The notes under the pieces were generated by a model. That model was not told where the DNA came from and ran no database searches. It saw only the letters and a list, made by a program, of their open reading frames with translations. A program made the translations under genes and the position numbers. From Isoetes taiwanensis (lineage: Eukaryota > Streptophyta > Lycopodiopsida > Isoetales > Isoetaceae), in contig JAJEKV010000405.1 in the NCBI GenBank assembly GCA_021234155.1, positions 1 to 64,000 on the forward strand: DNA of 64,000 bases. Reading direction: 5' to 3'. Positions 1 to 12,639 of the stretch are shown piece by piece. Each line of letters begins with the position of its first letter. Position 1 is the first letter of the stretch.

Positions 1-1455
1 TGATCCAAAATGACCCATTTATTGTGATGTTAGGTATACCTGATATTCCATGCTGTTGGGTAGTCACAGTTTACGATAAGCAATATCCTGCTGTACTTCA
101 TAAGATCATGCTCTATGCTTTGCATCTCGAAACAACGTTGCTGTTCCTTTCAAAGCCTTTTGAAGTTGAGCAAGTCGAATACTGAGCTTGCAAACCAAAA
201 ATATGCTCTTCGCCATTTGATACATAGGTGATAACGCCAGCACTGCTATAGCTAATTTATGATCATAGCACCAGAAGGCTGATGTATCATATGTAACTGT
301 TATATCTACCTTCCCGTTCTGATATTTTAAAAACATTTTTTCCTGAAAACCACTTGGCTCTGCTCTGATCTGATTGTCCAAAGGAAGGACACATTCATCC
401 TTATCTTTAGTTTCCCCTTCAGAAAAAGAAACAGCAAAATGGGAAGAACTTTTCCGCAGGGAATGAAGGCTTGCGAGCTGTTCTGGGATTACAAAGCCTA
501 ATTCGTCTCTGCAACAGATCAGAAAAAAATCACCAATTCAGCATCGAATTAAGCTCGTTGCTGCAATTCGATTCTACTATGCTATTTTCTAACAGCGAAC
601 GGTAAATCTAGTAATTGAAAAACTAAATAACGGCATGAGTTATCTTACATATCAGGATCAGAGTCCAAGATGAAGTCGAGGTCGCGGACCAGAGCCTCGC
701 CCTCAGGCATTTTACCGGAAGAGTTATGTTAGATACGCAGGGTCTGGCGCAACATAAGGATGGGCCACATCTTAGATTCATTAAAAGCGATGGCCCTTTG
801 GGTTCGGGGAGCCACGATTAGAGAATATTGTGGCATATTCTTTGTTTAGGGCTGTGGAATTTTGGGATTTGAGGGACCCTCGAGGACGGTTGGACGATGT
901 GGATTTTATGGGAGCCGGGCGGAAGGTGGGGATGGGATCTCCCCTTTCGTTGGGTTGCCCGTATGTGCGAGGGGCAGACCTTTCTGTTACCATCGATTTT
1001 AGAAGCGAAGGATTTTCTATGCCCACTGCCTAAGCGCCCAGGCTGCTTCTAGCCAGTTCATGTGACCTATAGACCACACAGCACTTCGGCCCATTCTCGC
1101 CATGCTCATTTGTTTTATTAGGGTATGGTCTATGGAGGAATAAGGCTTTCGCCAGCAGAATGCATCTGAAAAATCTGCGGCATCAGAGCTGGAGATAAGC
1201 TTCCTGATGCTCGTCTCTCTTTTCTTGATAAGGAAGCAAATGTTTACAACCATCTTTCAAAGTCGTAATATCTCCTTTAACCTCTTCTAACTGGTCAAAA
1301 CAAAGCTGGGACAAGTTTTCCATTTCTTCCATTATAAGCATTTCAATATGTGGTTCATTATCAGGGGTGTTACTGTCTTTTTAAGGTTCTTTCCAACCAT
1401 TCCTTCTAACCATTTAATATCGAAGAATCTCTATTCCTGTCTATTTCCTTCATTT
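1..1455. other. Stretch without a recognisable gene
   Basis: I translated both strands by eye and recognise no protein family. The short open frames overlap one another on opposite strands and look like chance. A somewhat GC-richer block lies at about 660-1030, inside otherwise AT-rich DNA, and may be a small piece of an old repeat. Nothing else is supported. Confidence 0.4.
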
Positions 1456-1461
1456 CGAAAG

Positions 1462-2300
1462 TTTTTTTTTTTTTTTTTTTTGAAGGATAAAGAATTTTCC
1501 ATTTATAGGTAAACTATTACACAGCCTTATAGCAAATAGACACCCTCCTGAACAAGTTTGAAGAGGGGATAGCTACAAAGCCCTTTTGACCGCTTGTAGA
1601 TGCCTTCTTCTTAAGGTGGTAGTTTGATGAAGGTCTCCCCAAACAAGGGAAACATCATCTTGACCACACACTTGAACTTTCTAAGCTTCTCTATGGCGTG
1701 CGATATTTGTGTGCGTAGTATATGCTTCTTTGCCTAGAGTGAACGAATTGCGCCTTTTCCATATGACCCATAATGCCCATGATCCGACAATATGAAAAGC
1801 TTTGCGTTTTGAGGCCCGGCCATTCTTACTGGATATCTACCTAGAAGGAGATCGTTGGTCCCCGGTGTAATGTTGAACATATCCATGCACCACGACCACA
1901 CAACTTGCGGGTCGGTGCACTCTTCTAAGCAAAGGTGTTCGAGACTCTTCCTCCATCTTTAATGGACATAGAGGGCTCACGTCGACTTTGAATTTGGATA
2001 CCCTTAATTTTACCATAGGAGCCCTATAAATTACTTGCCATAAAAAGAATTCACTTTCGGGGAGGGAGAAGTTTATCCATACACCCCTCAAATTTCCTTC
2101 GAAATTGCGGTGTGTCGATTGACTTGCACATTCCATTGAGTTTGGTAGCGATAAAGTACCTTTTGTCTTCAAAACTTATATCTTTGATTTCACAAATGAC
2201 CCTTTGCCTGACAGATTGATCGAGAACCCAAGGTTTCTTACTCGTCTTTATTTATGTGGTTTGGAAGGCTTCTCGCAATACATTCCACATTGTTTGTCGA
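1462..2300 (-). mobile_element. L1-type LINE 3' fragment with zf-RVT domain
   Basis: On the minus strand, 2172-1837 encodes a decayed zinc-binding region typical of the C-terminus of plant L1 reverse transcriptases (zf-RVT). Visible pieces are SEFFLWQVIYRAP, then a CPLK-type cysteine site (2nd Cys lost), EEESRTPL and SCVVVVHG. A T-tract at 1462-1481 is the poly(A) tail of a minus-strand insertion. The sequence just inside the tail resembles the tails of the two other minus-strand L1 copies (22.4 and 62.65 kb). Endonuclease and reverse transcriptase domains are missing, so this is a 5'-truncated, dead copy. The upstream (right) boundary is uncertain. Confidence 0.7.
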
Positions 2301-3330
2301 GCAGTTTTTTGTATACTCTCCTTTCAACTTTCACTCCATTTTCCAACTCCTTTAAGTGTTCAATTTCGACTTTCAAATCTCCCTTTCCATGGCTTTTTTT
2401 TTTTAGTTTTGTTGAATTATAATGATAATGTTTACGCAAACTTTCCACTTGCATGGCTGTTCGCATGCTTTCTTCCCCTAAGAGAGTGAATCATCTTAGT
2501 TAATTTCGAAGATCGTCTTTGCCACTTTTTTGTAGTTTACATTGCGACCATCTTTTGGTCTTTGTTTCTATACCGAAAGTTGAATCTTCTTATTCATTTG
2601 CTTTAATTCGATTTTGAAAGTTAGTCACCCGGCATTTCTTCCAGCGGCCAAATAAGTACTTTGAATTGAATTTCTTTTTTGAATATGTCCTATGTTTTCA
2701 AAAGAGCATCATTAAAATCATCCTTGAGCTCTTTCTTCAAGGTATGAATAGATCCTGCCCCAAACATTTTCTTATTCTCAGCTATAAAGGAAGTTATCTG
2801 TTGCTTACAATCTTCTACTCTTGATGAAGTTTTCCCCAAATGCTTATCAACTTGATTCTTTAGGGTGTTTATCTGAGATTCTTTGTTATCACTAACTTTT
2901 TGTTTGACCAACTCATTTATGTTGCGTCTAACTTCATCTTGAACTATTTTCTTAAAAGTGGACAGATTCCCATCCATTTCTTCTTTGAGAGAGGTAATTC
3001 TTCTCTCAAATCCATCGATTTTACTATTCCACTTCCTTCCATCTTGTTCAATATGAGCCTTGAGTCCCTTAACGTACCTTTCCGAGGTCCATCATTATGG
3101 CATGCGATTAGATACTTTTCGATCTAGGGTGCCTTTGGCTTCTCTTCGATAACTTCGACTTTCCCCTGCTCATTGGGTGGAGAGCCAATAGCAACCTCTT
3201 GCCCATTACGAGGAGCAAAGTTGAATCATTCTTTGGGATGAACTCCTCTGCTTACATGATGTGAACCTCGGCGCCAAGATTTACTTAAATTGCTTTGGAG
3301 TGCTAATTGGTCCTCTGAATGATCCCTCTC
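2301..3330 (-). pseudogene. Decayed coiled-coil coding remnant, family unknown
   Basis: The minus strand shows a lysine/glutamate-rich, heptad-like translation. Frame 2977-2690 reads as an amphipathic coiled coil (FKKIVQDEVRRNINELVK, then KNQVDKHLGK and KELKDDFNDALLK). Frame 2466-2248 gives a second basic helix-rich piece. Around 3300-3130 a further coding-like stretch contains SRGVHPKE and NFAPRNGQEV. Several stops separate the pieces. I do not recognise the family. It may be the gag-like or ORF1-like protein of a retroelement into which the neighbouring L1 fragment inserted. Inference only. Confidence 0.3.
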
Positions 3331-3816
3331 CTACACAAGTTTTTTCGATCTTTTTAGCCATGAAAATTGCTTGTCTGATAGTTCATTATGACATTCCATG
3401 CAGCTGAGATGAGAATACAGGTCTAATATATGCCCTTCAAAACAGCATTCATAGCTTCAGAATGTGGAAATGATATTTTCCTTGTAAAGCTAGATCTTGG
3501 TTTTATTTTTTGATCTAGAGATTGAAATAATAGTAAATATTGCCTAAGGCCAGAAAATTTGGAAAGTGCAGCTCACTTTTTGTGGGGCAAGTTGGCAAAT
3601 GTTAAGGGAAATTACATTGGCAATAATATCCCCATCTATTTCTTTACATGCAACTATGAACTTTGCAAGTACAATATTTTCATGTTTGCAAATATTAACT
3701 CTAACTTGTGCATTGAGGTTTGATTTGTTCCTTGCACCATATGTAGCCATCTTGACTACTAGGTTACAATGGGTTCAAATTCCATAAAATGCGCTACTGC
3801 TACTAGGATAGAAAAC
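3331..3816. other. No recognisable gene
   Basis: AT-rich sequence with short overlapping open frames on both strands and no recognised motif. It precedes the first copy of the duplicated TNP1-type exon block. Confidence 0.4.
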
Positions 3817-4092
3817 CCGTTTTGCCTTTGTTGATTCTGCACTTTCTAACAAAGTAATTTAAAATTTAGTTGTGCTTCTATAAGGGACAATTATTGAGAG
3901 ATGAAGCGGGACGTGAATTCGAACAAAAAGCGGCAGATGCTTTGAAAACTTACTGCAGGGAAGTGGATAAACACTTCAAAGAGATTAAACCATGCCATCT
4001 TCAGAAGACTCTGAAATATATTCATGACCAGTTTGGTGATGGGTGACCGAGATAGATATCATTAGATTTTTGAAGAAGAGATGGAGACATGC
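3817..4092 (+). repeat. Copy 1 of duplicated TNP1-type exon block
   Basis: About 275 bp match 10142-10409 at very high identity, including the intron end before the exon and the coding part (GQLLRDEAGREFEQKAADAL...). This copy keeps the segment encoding DKHFKEIKP, which copy 2 has partly lost. Near 4040 it lacks one base that copy 2 has, which shifts the frame after FGDG. It lies right beside the truncated end of the tnp2 remnant, so the duplication is probably part of the rearrangement that broke that gene. Confidence 0.85.
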
Positions 4093-4135
4093 TTCTTCCC
4101 TAAAACCATGAACCCCGCTTCCATGTTAAGCTTTT

Positions 4136-5699
4136 TTACGCCTTTGCTCTCAACAGGGCCAATATTTTTTTTTTTTTTTTTTCGCTCTTTGAGATCCATT
4201 CTAGCGACCAATGTTTTCCACTCTCTGTTAAATGATTCCAAAGAGAATGACTGACATTTTTGAAGATGTGCATCGGATCAAATAAATGAACAACCTCCAA
4301 GTCAGTCCAATATTCCAACCTATAAAATATAGATAATCTCTTCATTCCAGGAGGAAGTTCTATATTTGCATCTCCATAACTTGTCAGGTAATTCACATGG
4401 GGATTCATCTCCTTCCAAGCATCCAACCAATCACAGGGTGTCCATCAATTTGGCCTCGGTATCTCATCGGACCCAGGTGCATGATGACCCTCTGTCAAGT
4501 ATTTCTTATGTCCAGTATATATTTGTTTTTTTAGGTGTTTTGACTTATAAGATGTTAAGCTGGTCCCACAAGTTGGACATCCACATGCACCACTTGTTTG
4601 CAGTCCTGCAAGGGGGAATACAAAGTAAATTATAAGACTACTAGTTAAAGTTTGATATAATTTTGCATTATACAAGTGCATTATACAAGTACATTATACC
4701 TGAAGCTTCAGAAAAACCTGGATAGTCATGAAGAGTAAAGCACAACAGTCCATGGAATGTAAAGTCATGTGTGATAAAATATGGAGGAAGAACAAAATAT
4801 AGATTGAATGATCTAGTTGGAACAGCCCCAACCGTGGGTTACAAATAGGTGCAATTGTGGCTCTTCAGATGAGTCGTGCCTCTTAGCTTGGACCGCCAAC
4901 TTGGCAGTCTAGTCAGCCTGCCACACGCACTTCTTGATCTATTAGATCATATCTTCAACAATGTGGACTTTTACGTATGTCATACATATGCACTCCCTTC
5001 CATAAAATCTCAAGTTCTTCCACCAGAGGTTCTAGGTAGACGTCCATATTCTTCACTTTATATTTCCCTAAATATTCCATTTCATGCTTAATACAAAGTA
5101 TCCTAGTTCATGCTTAATACATAATATAAATAAATAATTGAAACACCTACCTGGAATAATCAATGTCAACATGATATGGCCAGGCTTTGTGGCCATCCAT
5201 GGTGGAATATTATAATTTATAATTGTCCCCATAAGCAAATACCATCAATCCCTAGTCCAAGCCTAATGTTGCGGGGTTCCAATGCAAAAATCGGCCATTT
5301 CTCTTCTATATGTTTCCGCAATGCTCCATCTGCAGGGATTCTCATTTGTCCTTCAGTGCTATGATGTCTTGCATAATAATCCATAAAATCCGCTAGTGTC
5401 GGCAATCGAAAAATATGTCGAAGGCGAGGAATAATAGGCATATGACGTAATACTTTTCTTGCCACCTTTGTCTTTCTATCTTTCTCATAACGCACTTCCT
5501 TACATTTTGGACATGATTGATGATTTGCATCATTACGGAACAAAATACAATCATTAACACATGCATGTATGATGTTATACTCTAGCCCAAAGGAACGCAA
5601 TAACTCTCTAGCCTCCCTCCTGGATTTTGGAAGACAATGCCCATCTGGTAATATTTTGTCAAACAAACTACAAAAAGGCAAGTAAGCATACACATGTAA
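4136..5699 (-). pseudogene. CACTA (En/Spm) tnp2-type transposase remnant
   Basis: This is a plant CACTA transposase of the tnp2 family, which in intact form cuts and pastes the element. Reading right to left, 5693-5217 encodes an N-terminal tnp2 block: LPKSRREARELLRSFGLEY, a CVNDC motif, a CPKC zinc-binding pair, then DFMDYYARHHSTEG and IRLGLGIDGI. Block 4620-4445 carries the typical CPTCGTSLTSYKSKHLKK and YTGHKKYL. Block 4426-4136 carries GMKRLSIFYRLEYW and DPMHIFKNVSHSLW. Introns or decayed gaps separate the blocks. The C-terminal part of the family is missing; the coding trace ends at 4136, about 45 bases from the duplicated TNP1 exon copy. A run of T at 4167-4182 interrupts the last block. 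Not functional as it stands. Confidence 0.85.
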
Positions 5700-6482
5700 A
5701 TTTCAATTTAATGTAACGACTTGCACTCCATTTTTAAAAAGCTTCGGACATCTTTGTTGTTGCTCTAGCCAACTTTGTGTTGGAGATTTAGAATGAGCAT
5801 ACATGTCGCAAGACGGGCAACACGAGCATTTGGGAACAATGGCCTACTTGCCTCATCATGGAGATATGCTGCCTAGTTGAATTGTCATCTCCATGTGCAT
5901 CATCATTGTTTTCATGTCCACTAATTTGTTCATTTATAGGAAAGAAATTTGTATGAAAGCACTGTGAACAAGAGACCTCTTCTGATGCCTACATGACCAC
6001 AAATAATAGAATCAAAGGCAAGAAAATAAGAAATTTATAAAGGGAAATATAAGCAATTTATAATGGGAACATAACATAATAGTAGAAAAGATTAGTCTAT
6101 TAGAGCAACTTACACTATTTTCATCTTGTTCAGGATCATGTCCTTCATCAATTTGGCTAGGTCGGCTTTGGCAAAGACCATACATTCCCTCACGTTCTTG
6201 ACGAACCCGATAGGATCGATTTGTCTTCCCTTTACATTTGTTGCACCAACAACTGCCCCGACGGAGATAGAAAGCTCTGCTTGGATCTCGTCTAACTCAT
6301 TTTCTACTTGGTTGATGAGATGACGATGACGATGAGGATGATGGTTTTGATAAGGCTCCATGTGATGATGAAGATGATAATTTCGTTAATATGCGACGTG
6401 GCAAGCAATCACCCCTCACATTGCTTGACATTGTTTTAAACCTGATCACTAATTTTAATGAACATAAGTAGTGGAAAACCAT
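5700..6482 (-). pseudogene. Probable 5' exons of the tnp2 remnant
   Basis: Upstream of the tnp2 block the minus strand shows exon-like pieces. About 5960-5800 contains DDNSTRQHISMMRQVGHCSQ. Piece 6361-6110 contains NQVENELDEIQAELSISVG and KADLAKLMKDMILNKM. Piece 6440-6297 is a serine-rich start after MSSNVRGDCLPRR. They run in the same direction as tnp2 and are separated by AT-rich, intron-like DNA. I assign them to the same transcript from position and polarity only; the sequences alone do not identify a family. Confidence 0.35.
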
Positions 6483-8199
6483 CTTGAATCAAAGCATTGT
6501 ATAAAATAAAAAAGTACAAATAAGTATAAAGTATATAGAAAAATGGTATATTTAAAAACTATTTTCTCGAAATGGGCAAGACAAAAAAAAAAAAAACAAA
6601 CCATGATCATTAAAAAGCAAGGGGGAGGGCATGAATTTATGGATTAAGGGCAAGAAGCAAGAAAAAACAAGTGAAACTAAAAAACTATCATTGAAAAAAC
6701 GTTGGCGCCATTATGCACCTACCGCGAGCTTTAAATCTTGATTCTCGGGTAGAGGATTGCCTGCGCCGTTTTCTTCACATTGCGATCTTCGCATCACCGA
6801 GACCCATCGATAAGTTATGAAAAGGTTTTAGAAACATTCACAAAACTAGCCAGAAATTCTTTCCATTTTTGGATTTGTCAGTGAATTTACTATGATTTCT
6901 CGGTGCATTCATTTTCATTTTGGTTTGTAATATTCTACCAGTGTGTTTCAACGGTTCTGGCCAGGGAAAAGACGGTTCAACGGATGAGCCCATTGTAGGA
7001 AGACTTGAAAATTTCCTTGGCAGTGTGCCCCAAGATATTCTGGCTGCCCTGACGAATTGGAAAGACGAGTTCGAAGGGGCGTTGATTCAAACATCTTTTC
7101 TAGGCCACCAAATCACCTGGAAATGAAAAGCAAAGGAAAGGAGAGGTAACAAGGTTTTTGCTTTAATTTCTTTCTTTATGCAATGTAAAGCTATTGTATG
7201 AGGAATTAAATGACTGAAGAAATTAGTCTTCTTTCTCTACTTTCCAAGCCCACAGATTTATTTTATGCTTCCTTTATGGTCATGTCAATGAATTTCTCTC
7301 TTTTTCTTGCTGGAATCTTGTTGTTGCTTCTAGATATGCAATGTGAAGCTTTGTAGTATATTCTAGTTTCTTTTACATGCAAATCTATAGGTGGCTTCCA
7401 TTTGCCCATAACTGTACAATGGCCAATTTAATAATGGATCTCATAGATCAAAGCATCTCCTGCAGATTTCCCTCGCCCTTGCCTAATGTTAGACCTACAT
7501 GCCTGCGTCAGATATGTATGCATGAGATACGAACCCCATTAAAACCTCAAAAACAGCACATACATGTTCACCAAGCAAAAGCTATATAAACACTTATTTC
7601 CTCTGTTGATGCATTTGAAGTAAAGAAGATTGTATATTCACCCAGAAAGCAACTGTCTTAATTGTAGATCCATGCTCCACAGGTTGCCTAGATTGCAAAT
7701 TGTTCTCACCCTCCCCTATAGAAGAGATAGTCTCTGCCACTTTAGATGCTTCTAGTACCACCATGTCTATATTATCCGTAAGCTTTGTTGCCAAACCATT
7801 TTCTTCTTCATCACATAAAGCATCTTCTGGAACTGAACAATTACAGTTTAGCAAGATTTATGAACTTCGTGTATGTGACCAAATGACAAAGTTGGAGCGA
7901 CTTCCATGTGAACTATAAAAGTAGAAGAGTTTCTTTAAAAGTAACTTATCTGTGCATAGGCAGAAAAATAAAAAAGAAGTTTCATTAAGACATAAAAGAA
8001 TCTTGAGCTTCACTTTATACATTCTGCATTGCGAGATTCTCCATGTTATCGTACTTATGCTATTTGTGGAGATAAATCGAAAACCATACTTGGTTTTCAA
8101 ACATGAAATCCTGTAGTTTAAGCTTTTGTTTTGACCATAACTTCCCCAACTTGGGTTACATATCTGGATCACACCTGCTCTTTTCAAGAAAAAATCTAG
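6483..8199. other. Spacer between tnp2 remnant and kinase exon
   Basis: About 1.7 kb without a recognised gene. One plus-strand frame, 6950-7126, is exon-like (FLGSVPQDILAALTNWKDEF). A minus-strand frame at 7854-7594 is acidic (EENGLATKLTDNIDMVV). Neither matches a family I know. They could be upstream host exons captured with the kinase exon, or accessory sequence of the CACTA element. Confidence 0.35.
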
Positions 8200-8541
8200 T
8201 ACACATCGACAGATGCACTGGAAGCAGCGAAGGAATTAGCCCCTGTATCTCAATTAATAGTGGTTGTAACAGGAGCGATTGATCTTGTGACAGATGCTAA
8301 CAGAGTTCTGGAAGTGCATAATGGAGTTCCAATGATGCAACAAGTAACTACAACTGGATGTGCTGTTACAGCTATTATAGCAGCATTTTTAACGGTCCAA
8401 TCTGCACAATATCTAGAAGTTAATGTTTATGCCCTTGCAGTGTTTGATCTTGCTGGGGAGATTGGCTTGGAAAAGGCTAATGCGCCTGTTTCACTCCATA
8501 TGCATCTTTTGGACGCATTGCACTTGTTGCATTTTGGTTGA
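8200..8541 (+). pseudogene. Last exon of hydroxyethylthiazole kinase (ThiM-like)
   Basis: The plus-strand frame after an AG acceptor at 8198-8199 encodes the C-terminal third of a hydroxyethylthiazole kinase, the thiamin-salvage enzyme that phosphorylates the thiazole alcohol using ATP. Diagnostic pieces are ALEAAKELAP, VVTGAIDLVTDANRVLEVHN, GVPMMQQVTTTGCAVTAIIA and the C-terminal MHLLDALHLL before a stop at 8539. The TTGCA segment is the family's phosphate/catalytic loop with its cysteine, and it is intact here. The frame has no stop over about 113 codons. No N-terminal exons are visible within several kb on either side. It sits between the two CACTA transposase genes, so capture of a gene fragment by the transposon is likely. 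A real gene with very long introns is the alternative. Confidence 0.8.
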
Positions 8542-8703
8542 AGCTATGTGGTCAGCATTCTAAGGTTTACAAGCATGTCATTGGGTAAGATGTTCCATAA
8601 CAAATGTTTTACAAAACTGCCATGGATGAATCAAGATGCTGTAGGTCTGTTAGGGCCTCTAGGCTGGTGGTGAAGAAGTTGATAAAACACATTATAGATT
8701 GCA

Positions 8704-8846
8704 TCGTCCTTGTATTATAGTAGTCTTTACATGTAACTAGAGTCTCTTGTCTTTAACATCTCACAGCCTTTGTGCTTCGTCCTCGTATTATAGTAGTCTT
8801 TACATGTAACTAGACTCTCTTGTCTTTAACATCTCACAGCCTTTGT
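8704..8846. repeat. Tandem duplication, two 70-bp units
   Basis: Units at 8704-8773 and 8777-8846 are almost identical (TCGTCCT[TC]GTATTATAG... to ...CACAGCCTTTGT). They lie just 3' of the kinase exon, where its 3' untranslated region would be. Confidence 0.9.
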
Positions 8847-9920
8847 AAAGCTTCTTGTATGTAATATAGCAGATCACTGTCTATCTGCCTATATTTTGTT
8901 CAAATCCATAAGCTTTTTGAAGAAGCCATATGATGATTACATATTGTTATGGTTACCAGCAACAGATGGACACGAAAAGCTGTTGGACAGTATCTTAAAA
9001 ATATTGACATGCAGGTCACGAGATGGACATCTTGGTATATAAAAAACTAAAAGGTGCCTATGTGGCTTATACCATGATCTTCCAGCTTGATCGCACTCCT
9101 TTATCGCCAAAGGCTTCCCTGCTCAAACCTCTCATGTATAAGCCAATATGATCTGTAGTAACTTCAATGCCTAAAGATCAGCTATGTTTTGACAAAATAC
9201 CCTGCAGCAGAAACTATATCTTGGAACCCCAAGTGCAGGGCCAGATATAGACCCTCCCTTAGCTAAAGCATTTTGTGTGCTTGTTCTGATATCTTAGAAA
9301 CCTTATCGCTGCTTCATGTAAAATTTCTCCGCAACATTTAAAATTATTAAGATTGAATGACTATTTCGTATCTTTGAGAGCTTCTTGCATTGCTTCTTTC
9401 CAATGCACATGTCCATTGCATTTTTCATAAGTTGATCTCAACATGAGCTTCACCATATATCTGGACTGATTCTAAGATTCTAACTTCTTTCATATCACAA
9501 ATCTCATAAGGTGTCCATTGTGCTCATTCATTTGATGTTAAGTGTTGAGTGAAGTCGCCAACATAGAAAGTGAAGGATGAATCAAGTACCCAGTGGTACT
9601 GGAGTACAATACATTGACAATCAGGAGGAATAAGAACCTGTTGCACTAGATGAGCAAAAGGAAGAGCCAAGTCTCGCACAGATAGAAACAGACATGACAA
9701 AGGCAGTCTCCTTATGCATCTTTTATTTACATGTTTTATTCCTTTTCGGTTGGCGTTGTAGGACGCCGGTGATTCCTCCAATATTCCAGAGGCTGAAACA
9801 TCAAAACAAGGAGCAAAGAGAAAATCATCCAGTTCGATTATCTTAGATCCACATGTTGTCTTAAGTGCTTCATCATCATCTCGCAGAGGAAGATGAATCG
9901 ATAGTGAAGGTTCTTATCCG
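8847..9920. other. No recognisable gene
   Basis: AT-rich DNA of about 1.1 kb. A stretch near 9780-9880 is serine/lysine-rich in one frame (KQGAKRKSSSSIILDP) and may be a 5' exon of the TNP1-like gene that follows, but a stop interrupts it. Nothing else is supported. Confidence 0.3.
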
Positions 9921-12052
9921 CCCATGCGGATATTGAGAAAAAATACCATTGAGATTGACTTGTCATACAATGTGCAATTTCGAAACTCAGAGGTATGTCT
10001 TTACTTGGTTTACTTGTGCAGCAGAATTTATACTTCCTGTAGCTTGTTCTCTTCAAGCCCCAACTGCAGGCTTAGAAGATACACCTTTAAATTATATAAT
10101 TTCCATGTTTTTATCACCCTATATCTATGTTTTGCTTGCTGGTTTTGCCTTTGCTGATTCTGCACTTTCTAACAAAGTAATTTAAAATTTAGTTGTGCTT
10201 CTATAAGGGACAACTATTGAGAGATGAAGCCGGACGGGAATTCGAACAAAAAGCGGCAGATGCTTTGAAAACTTACTGCAGGGAAGTGGCTTCAAAGAGA
10301 TTAAACCACGCCATCTTCAGAAGACTCTAAAATATATTCATGACCAGTTTGGTGATGGAGTGACTGAGATGGATATCATTAGATTTTTGAAGAAGAGATG
10401 GAGACATTAGAGGTAAGAATTTAAGTAGGTATTTTCTGATTAATTGTCATTCATATATAAATTAGATTTTCATGTTTTGGCATGAATTCAGGGGCAATCT
10501 AAGAAGAAATGTCCGTGCTGGAAACTTTACAAGACCCATGCATGTAGATGATGGATCGTGGAAACGATTTGTAGAGTCTTGTAACAAGACTTACCAGCGT
10601 CAAAAGAATGCTGCTGCTGCACGCAGAAGAACACCATGCAATGGTTCAGGAGGGCTAATGTCTGTCAGAACAAAGTTTGTAAGTGCTTGCACTTCTTTTT
10701 AATAGCATGTCTTTCATAGGATTAGTTGGCAGAATGATTTTAGTGTAGTAACTTCATGTGCAGGCTCTTATAGCAATTAGCATTTGGTATTGAAAGAACC
10801 ATGCTAACATTTTTGCAAAAGACTGGAGGACACATCATGCTCTGAGTTTTTTTTTAATGTAATACTTTCTTTTGCAGGCCATTATATGACAGGCATATGG
10901 CATGCATGAAAGTGACTGGCATTCCATTATTGTTGTATTGAGCAGAACTATTTTTACTTTGTATTCCACTTGCTTTTTACAATGAACAAAGGGTGCAAAG
11001 TGTTTCTTTTAATCTCAAAACACTGATCTTCTGCTCCATTTTCAGACTGCAATCTGGAATCTCTGGAGCTAATTCACCTGGTTTCCAGGAGTCCAGAACC
11101 TCTTCTATCTACTAAATCTCTTCTAAGTCCATATGATGCCGGATACGTCAAGGCATTTTTGAGATGACATTTCCACCTGGCTTTATAATCTTTCTTCACG
11201 TATCTTACCTTCTTGAAGCATTTTGACCACATTGCCTACAATTTCGTTATAATTTCTTGCACATTCAATACCATTGCCCATAGTTATAGATTCAACCCCA
11301 TTTAATACCATTTCGACCATATTGCAATTTTTGGCTATTTCTAATGGCTTTGAACTAACCTAGAAGGTAAGGTAAGAATCGGTAACCTATGTGGAAAGTG
11401 CGGTAGGAATCTTCTCGTTTTCTTTGCATGTTCTTGAACCAGACAATTTTATGCGGTAGGAATCTTCTCTCTTTTAATTGCACGTCCCTGAACCAAGGAA
11501 TTTTATCCTTTAAATGTGAGATTAATATTAACATTCTATGCTTTGTAGTTCGAAGATTGGGGCTCAACGCCCACAGAAGATATGCTACAAGAAATATTGG
11601 AGAAAGGTGGATATGAAATCTTTAAAAAGAAAATGATAGCAAAGGGATTTGCAAGGCCTAATTTAATACATTGTGCTCAAAATAGGTGTTGCCCTAATCT
11701 TGTGTTTTAAATTACAGCACAAGGCATTGGTTTGTGTGAAGGGAACAGGTCAGGGAAAATCAAGGAAGGACAAGGAGGCTGAGACTGTAAGTAACTTTAA
11801 ATTTGTTATATTAGCTAAGTTCCTATTTACACTAATTAGAACTATAATTCAACAGAATGTGTGCTACGTCGATAGTGATGACTCTGATGATGAGGTAAGG
11901 GTTGGAACTTTGTTTTATTAACATTAATTTCGGACAACTAACTAATATTCTTGTATGGATGTAACTAATAATATGAAAAGGAGAATGATGGCGGTGAAGG
12001 CAGTTCACAAGATCCAAAAAATACAGACGATGGCTCAAACAAGGATGATTGA
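9921..12052 (+). pseudogene. TNP1/Transposase_24-like CACTA gene, multi-exon
   Basis: This looks like the second CACTA gene, a DNA-binding TNP1/TNPA-type protein. Exons inferred from GT/AG signals: about 9921-9990 (ILRKNTIEIDLSYNVQF); 10209-10411 (GQLLRDEAGREFEQKAADAL); 10492-10678 (RAGNFTRPMHVDDGSWKRFV, then QKNAAAARRRTPCNGSGG; donor GTAAGT); about 11551-11680 (FEDWGSTPTEDMLQEILEKG); 11719-11786 (HKALVCVKGTGQGKSRKDKE; donor GTAAGT); about 11857-11895 (VDSDDSDDE); and a last exon ending EGSSQDPKNTDDGSNKDD with stop at 12050-12052. The W..FV...K.....K..A..R....GGSGG layout fits plant Transposase_24. The second exon has lost about 7 bases after CREV and has an in-frame stop near its end, so the gene is broken. 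Confidence 0.6.
10142..10409 (+). repeat. Copy 2 of duplicated TNP1-type exon block
   Basis: Near-identical to 3817-4092. Differences include a deletion of about 7 bases at 10289-10290 (GAAGTGG joined to CTTCAAAGAG) and a retained base near 10358 that copy 1 lacks. It lies inside the TNP1-like gene and is followed by a good splice donor, so it is the resident copy; copy 1 is the displaced one. Confidence 0.85.
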
Positions 12053-12639
12053 AATCTATTATATTGTTTAGTGTGTTAGACTTGCTTGCCTTAGTGGCAT
12101 TTACAATGGTGAACCTTGTTTTTTATGAATGAAAAGTTTTTCTCCACTACACATGAGTTGTAATTTTGTAATCATTTTAAAATTAAAATTATTACAAAAT
12201 TAAAATTATTGGTTCATGGAAATGCAAGTGTGGTTACATTTTTATCATATAGTTTGTTGTTTTATATGGTGCAATAATACACTTATCTTGACGTTAAAGT
12301 AGGTGCATTAGGTGTTAAAGTAGGTGCGTATGTGAAATTTGGTCACAATGTTTTGATGATCATGTTCAACTAATTGACGCAAAAGTATCTTTTAATCACA
12401 AGGTAGGCAAAATAATTGTATAAAGTTTGACAAAATATGGCTATTAGATGGACACACATATGTTGAAATGTGGACAAAACATATATGCAATCTTGGTTTT
12501 TAGCTTGCCACACATATGTAATTCTTTTGTTGCAAGTGTGTTGCTCTAGTAACAAAAACATTGACAAGATAATGCAATAAACTTCTTGCAAAGTTTGATG
12601 CTATTTTGAAAATATATTGAAATAAACTTCATACAAAAA

